DNA of 7,091 nt from Anaerolineales bacterium (GTDB lineage: Bacteria; Chloroflexota; Anaerolineae; Anaerolineales; Villigracilaceae), in NCBI GenBank assembly GCA_017882065.1, contig JADGQD010000108.1:1-7091 (forward strand), in the 5' to 3' direction. How positions within the stretch are numbered: position 1 is the stretch's first letter; each line of letters starts with the position of its first letter. This document shows positions 1 to 5,756 of the stretch, piece after piece. The translations under genes were made by a program, and so were the position numbers. The notes beneath the pieces are model-generated. The model made no database searches. It had not been told where the DNA came from and saw only the letters and a list, made by a program, of their open reading frames with translations.

Positions 1-515
1 GCGGCTTTCATGCCTTCGATGATGACCTCGCCGGTGGTCTCGGAGAGAGCCGCAAAGATACCGCCGCTGTGGAACCAGCGCACGCCGCCGGAGAAGATCT
101 TGTTCCAGTCGAAGTCGCCGGGTTTGAGTTGCGCCGCCGCCTCGTTCGAGCGGTTGTAAAAGACGACCGGGGCGCGCATGCCGAAGCCGCGGTCGCTGTA
201 AATGGTGGCCATATTGGGGCCATTCACCCCATTGTGTTTGTAATACTTATAAAACGGCTGGATGCCCATGGCAAGCACCCGCTCGGCGATCAGATCGCCG
301 ATGGGATATTCCACCATCGCTGAGACCATGCCTGTCCGCATGCGAAAGCAATTAGCCAGGTTGGCAGCCACGTTATATTCACCACCGCTGGGATGCACCT
401 GCCACTCAGTGGCTTTGCCGAAAGGAATAATTCCCGAATCGACGCGATGGTTCAGGGCGCCGAGGGAGAGGAAGTCCAGTGCGCCGTTGGGAAGGATGTT
501 GAGGCCGTATTTCAT
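1..515 (-). CDS. kdgK: PfkB-family sugar kinase, probably 2-keto-3-deoxygluconate kinase (3' end outside window)
   Basis: Only the first 171 residues are present; the gene runs off the left edge. The ATG at 515-513 follows a good AAGGAG ribosome site 6 bases upstream. The protein begins MKYGLNILPNGALDF. The glycine-rich PfkB sugar-binding signature GGEYNVAANLA lies at residues 44-54, and a VVFYNRSNEAAAQL stretch at 117-130 plus RWFHSGGIFAALSE at 146-159 resemble the substrate-contacting strand and the following segment of KDG kinases. The C-terminal ATP-binding and catalytic-aspartate region (GAGD motif) is not visible. KDG kinase makes KDPG for aldol cleavage, the normal end of hexuronate breakdown. 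It is the last visible gene of the cluster, separated from gnd by a repeat element. No gluconokinase or UxuA is visible, so this kinase could instead act on gluconate. Family assignment is firm; substrate is inferred. Confidence 0.8.
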   Translation of the reverse strand, partial: MKYGLNILPNGALDFLSLGALNHRVDSGIIPFGKATEWQVHPSGGEYNVAANLANCFRMRTGMVSAMVEYPIGDLIAERVLAMGIQPFYKYYKHNGVNGPNMATIYSDRGFGMRAPVVFYNRSNEAAAQLKPGDFDWNKIFSGGVRWFHSGGIFAALSETTGEVIIEGMKA

Positions 516-532
516 AGTTACTCCTTATTCCA

Positions 533-638
533 AGTGTCGTTGTGACGAAGCAATCTCCACAGCTTGCGAGGGATTGCTTCGTCGGGTTTCGATACGGCAG
601 AAAAGCACTGCCGACTCAACCCTCCTCGCAATGACACT
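533..638. repeat. MITE-like hairpin repeat between gnd and the kinase gene
   Basis: The two ends form imperfect terminal inverted repeats of about 18 bases (533-550 against 621-638), each beginning AGTGTC. Inside are a perfect 12-base inverted repeat, GACGAAGCAATC at 544-555 against 572-583, and a second hairpin with stem CGGCAG/CTGCCG at 595-600 and 608-613. The CTCGCAATGACA end and the GAAGCAATC core resemble a short palindromic intergenic repeat that I recall from many environmental bacterial genomes. No ORF of note lies inside it. It starts 2 bases beyond the gnd stop codon and nearly fills the 124-base spacer, so it is transcribed with the cluster and could act as an RNA-processing or stabilising structure. 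No T-run follows either hairpin, so I do not call a terminator. Confidence 0.7.
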
Positions 639-639
639 G

Positions 640-2046
640 CTAATTCCACTCCGTGTGGAAAGTGCCCTCGCGGTCGATCCGCCGGTAGGTGTGGGCGCCG
701 AAATAGTCGCGCTGGGCCTGGGTCAGGTTGGCAGGTAGACGTTCGCTGCGGTAGGCGTCGAAGTAGGCCAGCGAGGCTCCCAGCGCCAGCACCGGGATGC
801 CCATCCCGACTGCTGCCTGTATGACATAACGCCAGGACTCCTGGCGGCTTTCCACCGCACCCCGAAAAGACTCGTCCAGCAGCAGGTTGACCAGGACCGG
901 GTCACGATGATAGGCGGACATAATATCACTCAGCAGGTCGGCGCGGATGATGCAGCCCGCCCGCCAGATTTTGACGATCTCGCCCAGGTTCAGGTTGTAT
1001 TTGTATTCGTTGGATGCAATCTTGAGCATCCCCAACCCCTGGGCATAAGATGTTATTTTGCTGGCATATAGAGCATCGCGTGCGGCGTCAATCAGCCGCA
1101 GATGGTCACCTTCGTATTCCGGCTTTGGGCCGCGGATGATCTTGCTGGCCGCCACGCGCTGCGACTTCAGGCTGGAGATGATGCGGCTCTCCACAGCGGC
1201 GTTGATGGTCGGGATGGGCGCGCCTACGTCCAGGGCGTTCTGGCTGGTCCATTTGCCCGTCCCCTTTTGTGCGGCTTCATCCAGGATGGCATCCACCAAC
1301 GGCGCACCAGTTTCGGGGTCCGTATGCCGCAAAATGTCCGCCGTGATTTCGATGAGATACGATTTCAGTTCGCCAGCGTTCCATTCGGCAAACAAATCTG
1401 CCAGTTCGGCGGCGTTCAACCCCACTCCACGGTGCAGGATGTCATAGATTTCGGCAATCAATTGCATATCGCCGTATTCGATGCCGTTGTGCACCATCTT
1501 GACGTAATGCCCGGCGCCGCGCGGCCCCATGTATTCCACGCAGGGCTGGCCATCTTCGGCTTTGGCGGCAATGGCGCGGAAAATGGGTGCGATGGCCTCC
1601 CAGGCTTCGGATTGTCCGCCCGGCATAATTGCCGGGCCCCAGAGTGCGCCCTCTTCTCCACCCGAAACGCCGGTGCCGATGAAGTTGAAGCCCTCGGCTT
1701 CGAGCGCAAGGTTGCGGCGTTCGGTGTCCAGGAAGAACGAGTTGCCGCCGTCCATCAGGATGTCACCCGGCTCCAGGTGCGGCTTGAGGTGGGCGATGGC
1801 GCTGTCGACCGGCGCGCCGGCGGGGACCATCATCAGGATGCGGCGCGGCTTCTCCAGTGCGGCCATCAGCGCAGCGGGTGAGTCAACACCAATGATGTTT
1901 TTACCTGCGCCGGGGCCTTTGAGGAAGGCCTTGGTTTTAGCGGCGTCCAGGTCGTAGCCGGCCACCGGGAAACCGTTGCGTTCCATGTTGAGGGCCAGGT
2001 TGTGGCCCATCACACCCAGGCCAACGATGCCAATTTTATATTTCAT
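640..2046 (-). CDS. gnd: 6-phosphogluconate dehydrogenase, decarboxylating, long type
   Basis: The 468-residue product matches the length and whole layout of the E. coli-type dimeric enzyme. It oxidises and decarboxylates 6-phosphogluconate to ribulose 5-phosphate in the cytoplasm. The N-terminal Rossmann loop GLGVMG is at residues 9-14, DGGNSFF at 99-105, GVSGGEEGA at 126-134, the catalytic block KMVHNGIE at 183-190 (the family's Lys183 and Glu190 at the same numbers), the family signature DEAAQKGTGKW at 256-266, and the C-terminal tail ends FHTEWN. The ATG at 2046 follows GGAG at 7 bases. Unusually, the segment after the second beta strand reads GYDLD (30-34), where NADP-dependent enzymes have N-R-S/T; loss of the phosphate-binding Arg and gain of Asp suggest NAD preference. 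The gene follows the LarA homologue by 86 bases and precedes the kinase. In this hexuronate context it would drain gluconate 6-phosphate. Confidence 0.97.
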   Translation of the reverse strand: MKYKIGIVGLGVMGHNLALNMERNGFPVAGYDLDAAKTKAFLKGPGAGKNIIGVDSPAALMAALEKPRRILMMVPAGAPVDSAIAHLKPHLEPGDILMDGGNSFFLDTERRNLALEAEGFNFIGTGVSGGEEGALWGPAIMPGGQSEAWEAIAPIFRAIAAKAEDGQPCVEYMGPRGAGHYVKMVHNGIEYGDMQLIAEIYDILHRGVGLNAAELADLFAEWNAGELKSYLIEITADILRHTDPETGAPLVDAILDEAAQKGTGKWTSQNALDVGAPIPTINAAVESRIISSLKSQRVAASKIIRGPKPEYEGDHLRLIDAARDALYASKITSYAQGLGMLKIASNEYKYNLNLGEIVKIWRAGCIIRADLLSDIMSAYHRDPVLVNLLLDESFRGAVESRQESWRYVIQAAVGMGIPVLALGASLAYFDAYRSERLPANLTQAQRDYFGAHTYRRIDREGTFHTEWN

Positions 2047-2132
2047 AATTTCTCCAGTGTTGATGCCGTAGACTTTAGTCGTTCAGAGAAAGAGCGATTA
2101 ACCCTAAAAGGTGCTTCGCGAAGTCGCTACTA
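2047..2132. other. 86-base spacer between the LarA homologue and gnd
   Basis: This is the only sizeable gap inside the cluster besides the MITE-like spacer. It holds a 10-base perfect palindrome CTTCGCGAAG at 2114-2123 shortly after the upstream stop codon, and the gnd ribosome site next to 2046. I see no convincing sigma-70 promoter on the minus strand and no hairpin followed by a T-run, so co-transcription of gnd with the upstream genes is the simplest reading. Confidence 0.4.
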
Positions 2133-3404
2133 CTATCTATTATTTCTCACTCGATAAAGCATCTCTCCGGCCTTGGGGACGTAGAGAATGCCTTCGTCCT
2201 CGCGGTCTTTCCATTCATCTACTTTTACCTTTGCCGGGTCGAGGTAGCCCAGGTTCAGGCGGGCGCAGTCTTCGGCGGAAATCTTGCTTGACAGGGTGAC
2301 GCGCACGTTGGGTTTTTCGATGCCTCTGTCCATCACGCCGGAGCCGCACAAATGGGTACTGTGCGCCAGCACACCGAGCGGGAGGTGCTTGAAACGTTCC
2401 CAATCCTGCAAAAAATAGGGCAGGATGTGATAGCCGATCTCGTAGATGTACTTGCCGTGCACGTGGCTGACGACCTCCAGGTGCGGGGCGTAGATGACCA
2501 CCTCGCCGCCAACGGCCACCGCCGGTTCGAGTTTGTACATGGCTTTGGCGGCGGTCCACAGTTCGTCGTACATCGGCGGGGCGCAGGACAGCACCCGCTG
2601 GTAGGGCCGGTCATTCCAGATGACATTCCGCTTAGAGGACAGGTCCGCTGCTGCGCTCCAGGCCTCGTACAGGTCGCCGATGAACATCCCGGCCAGGGTG
2701 TGGCCATCTACTGTTAGTGCGGCCAGCGTGACCGGGGTCCGGAGCCGTTTCGCCGCGGCGTGTATCATTGTCCGAACGGGCGTGTTTTTGAGGCCGATCG
2801 TCCCGACCACACCTGCCAGCGCGCCCAGCCAGTGGGTGGCGTTAATCATGTCCGGGCCGGAGATGCCCGGGAAGAGGTACTTGGCCCCGCCTGAAAAGCC
2901 GGCCACTTCATGCGGGAAGGTCGGACCGAGGATGAGGATGTGGTCGGCCTCCAGCGCGGCCCTGTTGATGCGGATGTCCACGCGCTCCGGCAGGGATGGG
3001 TGCCAGCGCTCCCCGGTGATGGCCTTGATCTCGTCCGCTTCCATTGCACCGATGGTCGCCAGCGCGGACGGGTCGTCCCAGGCGTGGTTGAGCAGACCGA
3101 CGTCCTTGAAGGTGGTTGCGCGTTCATCTACTGTGATGCCAACCAGTTTGTTCAGGTTCTCCTCGCTCAGCGGCGGATGCGTGCCGAGGGCAACCATGAA
3201 ATCGAGTTTTTTAGTATCGTGCAGAATCTCAACGAGCGCGCGAAAGAGAAATGGCAGCGGCAGTGAACGCGTATGGTCGGGGATCAGCACCAATATTTTC
3301 TGCCCAGTGAACTTTCCGGCGAGACCTTTTTCAAGTGTCGCGCGGATAGTTTCAGGAGAGAGCAACCCGGAGGTGGCAATTGAGTGAGCAGAAAGGTCGT
3401 CCAT
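2133..3404 (-). CDS. LarA-family nickel-pincer racemase/epimerase, candidate mannonate/gluconate 2-epimerase
   Basis: The 423-residue protein is the size of Lactobacillus plantarum lactate racemase LarA (about 424). From memory of that enzyme the key residues align with matching spacing: PDHTR at 42-46 (LarA Asp72, Arg75), GTH at 74-76 (His108), and PHEVAGFSGGAKYLFPG at 164-180, giving His165 and Lys175 (His174 and Lys184, the covalent anchor of the nickel-pincer nucleotide), then His191 exactly 16 residues later (His200, nickel ligand), and Lys287 (Lys298). The substrate-side Tyr294-Gln295 pair is replaced by Trp283-Thr284, so the substrate is probably not lactate. LarA enzymes isomerise 2-hydroxy acids by hydride abstraction; a D-gluconate 2-epimerase is known in the superfamily. 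Between uxuB and gnd, interconversion of mannonate and gluconate is the natural guess. I chose ATG 3404, 10 bases after the uxuB stop, over an upstream TTG at 3458. No larB, larC or larE cofactor genes are visible. Confidence 0.85.
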   Translation of the reverse strand: MDDLSAHSIATSGLLSPETIRATLEKGLAGKFTGQKILVLIPDHTRSLPLPFLFRALVEILHDTKKLDFMVALGTHPPLSEENLNKLVGITVDERATTFKDVGLLNHAWDDPSALATIGAMEADEIKAITGERWHPSLPERVDIRINRAALEADHILILGPTFPHEVAGFSGGAKYLFPGISGPDMINATHWLGALAGVVGTIGLKNTPVRTMIHAAAKRLRTPVTLAALTVDGHTLAGMFIGDLYEAWSAAADLSSKRNVIWNDRPYQRVLSCAPPMYDELWTAAKAMYKLEPAVAVGGEVVIYAPHLEVVSHVHGKYIYEIGYHILPYFLQDWERFKHLPLGVLAHSTHLCGSGVMDRGIEKPNVRVTLSSKISAEDCARLNLGYLDPAKVKVDEWKDREDEGILYVPKAGEMLYRVRNNR

Positions 3405-3414
3405 AGTCAAATCG

Positions 3415-4248
3415 TCAAACGCCGCTGAAGGCAGAGAACCCGCCATCCACCGGCACAACGATGCCGGTCACAAAGGCTGAGGCGGGGGAAAGCAGCCAGA
3501 AAACGGTACCCAGCAAATCATCCGGCGTGCCGAAGCGTCCCAGCGGGGTGTGTTTGATGATGGATTGGCCGCGCGGCGTCAATTCGCCGTTCTCTTTGTC
3601 GGTCAGCAGGAAACGGTTCTGTTCGGTCAGGAAGAATCCGGGGGCAATCGCATTGACGCGGATGTCCGGCGAATATTCCTGCGCCATGTGAACAGCCAGC
3701 CACTGAGTGAGGTTACTCACACCTGCCTTGGCGGCGGAATAAGCGGCAATGCGGGTCAGCGGGCGGAAGGCGTTCATGGAGGAGATGTTCAGGATAACGC
3801 CGCTTTTTTGCCCTGCCATCAATTTGCCAAACACTTGCGAAGGCAAAATTGTGCCCATCAGGTTCAAATCGAAGACCCAACGCAGGGCATCAGCGGGCAG
3901 GTCGAAGAAAGTCTGTTCCGGGTTGGTGGTGGCCGCTGGTTTGTTGCCACCCGCGCCGTTGATGAGGATGTCCACCTGACCGAACTTTGCCAGCACTTCC
4001 TGCGCCGCGGCTTCTAAGCTTTCTTTCTCCAGCACGTTGCAAGCCAAACCGATGGAGTCCGCGCCGCTGGAGCGAATGTCCGCGGCCAGGGATTCGGCAG
4101 CCTCAGCGTTCAGGTCCAGCACGGCGACCTTCGCTCCGGCCGCGGCCAGCGCCCGGCATAAGGCCGCGCACAGCACGCCCGCCCCGCCGGTCACGACAGC
4201 GCTCCTGCCGGAAATGTTATAGAGTTCGGAAATAAATGGTGTGTCCAT
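3415..4248 (-). CDS. uxuB: SDR-family D-mannonate oxidoreductase (fructuronate reductase)
   Basis: The 277-residue protein is a classical short-chain dehydrogenase. The cofactor loop is TGGAGVLC at residues 20-27, the acidic Asp45 ends the second strand (VAVLDLN, favouring NADH), NGAGGN is at 97-102, the active-site Asn is in DLNLMG (Asn129), the Ser in NISSMN (154-159), and the YSAAK catalytic pair is Tyr170 and Lys174. NGAGGNKPAATT and the GVLC variant of the glycine loop are, to my memory, typical of the Bacillus YjmF/UxuB type, which reduces D-fructuronate to D-mannonate and is unrelated to E. coli UxuB. The loop lacks the usual final Gly (Cys27). The start follows uxaE by 2 bases, with a GGAG site inside the end of uxaE, so the two are probably translationally linked. 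Other sugar-acid dehydrogenases, such as gluconate 5-dehydrogenase, are the alternatives; the uxaE neighbour favours UxuB. Confidence 0.85.
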   Translation of the reverse strand: MDTPFISELYNISGRSAVVTGGAGVLCAALCRALAAAGAKVAVLDLNAEAAESLAADIRSSGADSIGLACNVLEKESLEAAAQEVLAKFGQVDILINGAGGNKPAATTNPEQTFFDLPADALRWVFDLNLMGTILPSQVFGKLMAGQKSGVILNISSMNAFRPLTRIAAYSAAKAGVSNLTQWLAVHMAQEYSPDIRVNAIAPGFFLTEQNRFLLTDKENGELTPRGQSIIKHTPLGRFGTPDDLLGTVFWLLSPASAFVTGIVVPVDGGFSAFSGV

Positions 4249-4250
4249 GA

Positions 4251-5756
4251 TTACTCCAGGCTCAAAAACGGCTTCAGGTGCCTGATGAAATGCTTTTCCA
4301 GGTTGGAGGCATAGGCTTCCGGATTGGCATTCAACGCGGCCATAAAACGGTCATGGAAACGCTTTTGCCCGGTGGCAGTTTTCTCGGTCAACACCGAGCC
4401 GAAGGTGACATGCAGGATCTCGCGGGCATCGAACTGGTCGAGCAGTCCGGGCCAGTCGGTGACCGCCTCGGGCAGCGGCGCGCACCCAAGCTGTGCAGAG
4501 ACGTGGTAGCTGGCCTTATCGGTTTCATAGCGCTGGCGGGCAAAGATGTAAATCTCGCGGAAGAAGGCAACATCGAGTGCAGCGATCGTGCGCAGGGCTT
4601 CGAGATAGCTGGTACCTGCGGTCTTCAGGTGTACCAGGCCGCGTGTCTGGCGCATGGCTGCCGGGTAGATGCTGAACTTGTCCGAGCCGGAATGCAGGCT
4701 GAGTTTGTAAGGTCCAAACTGGCGGGCGATGGCGGCATGCCCGGCCAGGTCGGTTTCGAAGGCAGCCACATCGCCGATGTAGTCCACGCCCTTTTCAAAG
4801 CGGCCCACATAGCGCGGCGCAAGGCTGATCCAATTCACACCCAACCGTTTCAACTCTCTGGAGATGTACAGGTGCTCAGCGTGTGAGGTGGGCTGGTCGG
4901 TCTCGTCCACTGAAACTTCCAACTCGAAGGGGCGCGCCCCGGCGGCTTTGACCAGGTGGTGATACATGGATGCCACGTGCGCGACGGCCTTGCCGTACTT
5001 GACGACGGCTTTAAGCAGCGTCGCCTCGCCGAATGTCAGCCACAGCCCCTCGATATCGAAGCCCTTGCCAAGCAGGCCGCTGGCACGCGGCTGGAGGTTG
5101 GCGGGCAGTCTTTCGGCCAGTTCACGCAGTTCGTCCAGGCTGGCAGTCTCAGCGGTGTTATCCACGTGGGCGCCGGGGTCAATGGTGAAAAAAGTATAAC
5201 CAGCTGCCAGGCAGGCGTCGATATCCGCCGGAGTTTTTAGATGATCTGCGTCCGCACCGAAGCCGTTCTGCCAGCTTTCCTGGAAAATGCCCCAGGTGGC
5301 GTCATCCATCACCTGCTGCGGCGTACGCCCGGTGCGGGTCATCTCGCGGATGGACTGCTGAGCGAAGATGGGCGCGATTTTTTCACCCGCGGTGCGGACG
5401 GCGCGCACATGGCCGGGGGTCGCCAGGCCAACCCGGTCGCCCATCCCGGCTGAGGTGCGCAGGCCCAAAAGACCAGGCTGCAACCAATCGAGCCGGGCGC
5501 GCAGAGCGGCGGCATTTTGCGGATTGCACGGACCGATCAGCAGGGTCTTCCTGGCTAGTTCGGAGCATTCACCCTCGAAGCCCGCCAGTGTGGTAGTCCC
5601 GGTTCCAGCACGGGGCGCGGCAGGGTCAGCCAGCACAACCAGTTGCAATCCGGAAGTGGTTTGCGCCAGAGCGTATTCCATGCCATGCTGGTTAACCAGC
5701 GAGCGGGGGAAAATATTGAGGTTTGACAAAGACAAGATGGAATGGGCTGGACTCAT
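4251..5756 (-). CDS. uxaE: tagaturonate/fructuronate epimerase
   Basis: The 501-residue protein matches the UxaE family first described in Thermotoga maritima, which interconverts D-tagaturonate and D-fructuronate and so joins the galacturonate and glucuronate branches. Family-like blocks in order are GLRTSAGMGDRVG (98-110), FAQQSIREMTRTGRT (131-145), DDATWGIFQESW (151-162), GFGADADHLKTP (165-176), FTIDPGAHV (190-198), EVSVDETDQPTS (280-291), SLHSGSDKFSIYP (353-365), HLKTAGTSYLEALR (376-389), SYHVSAQL (416-423) and LHVTFGSVL (448-456). The conserved His, Asp and Glu residues suggest a metal site. ATG 5756 overlaps the regulator stop as ATGA. The ribosome site before it is poor, so coupling is likely. 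Residues 48-55 (PRAGTGTT) are encoded by the 24-base dispersed repeat and look like a recent in-frame insertion in the N-terminal region. Its N-terminus, before about residue 26 (MEYALAQT), may be non-conserved. Confidence 0.92.
   Translation of the reverse strand: MSPAHSILSLSNLNIFPRSLVNQHGMEYALAQTTSGLQLVVLADPAAPRAGTGTTTLAGFEGECSELARKTLLIGPCNPQNAAALRARLDWLQPGLLGLRTSAGMGDRVGLATPGHVRAVRTAGEKIAPIFAQQSIREMTRTGRTPQQVMDDATWGIFQESWQNGFGADADHLKTPADIDACLAAGYTFFTIDPGAHVDNTAETASLDELRELAERLPANLQPRASGLLGKGFDIEGLWLTFGEATLLKAVVKYGKAVAHVASMYHHLVKAAGARPFELEVSVDETDQPTSHAEHLYISRELKRLGVNWISLAPRYVGRFEKGVDYIGDVAAFETDLAGHAAIARQFGPYKLSLHSGSDKFSIYPAAMRQTRGLVHLKTAGTSYLEALRTIAALDVAFFREIYIFARQRYETDKASYHVSAQLGCAPLPEAVTDWPGLLDQFDAREILHVTFGSVLTEKTATGQKRFHDRFMAALNANPEAYASNLEKHFIRHLKPFLSLE
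5591..5614. repeat. dispersed 24-base repeat, copy inside uxaE
   Basis: These 24 bases are identical to 5807-5830 at the end of the regulator gene, 216 bases away. The core reads GGTAGTCCCGGTTCCAGC on the plus strand. It is 8 codons long and in frame in uxaE, where it encodes PRAGTGTT after the first base of the adjoining codon. A downstream CACGGGGCG string also recurs at 5839-5847. Confidence 0.85.

Noticed and set aside
595..613. Rho-independent terminator after gnd
   Set aside because: The CGGCAG/CTGCCG hairpin has no T-run after it on the minus strand; it belongs to the MITE-like element.
1102..1881. Long plus-strand open frames opposite gnd, uxaE, uxuB and the LarA homologue
   Set aside because: They lie antisense to genes with clear family motifs, show no recognisable domain, and are expected in GC-rich coding DNA.
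3405..3458. Longer LarA homologue starting at 3458
   Set aside because: The codon at 3458-3456 is TTG and lies inside uxuB. ATG 3404 gives 423 residues, close to LarA, and starts 10 bases after the uxuB stop.
3415..4248. Gluconate 5-dehydrogenase or 3-oxoacyl reductase
   Set aside because: General SDR motifs alone would allow it, but the GVLC cofactor loop, NGAGGN block and the uxaE neighbour fit SDR-type UxuB better.
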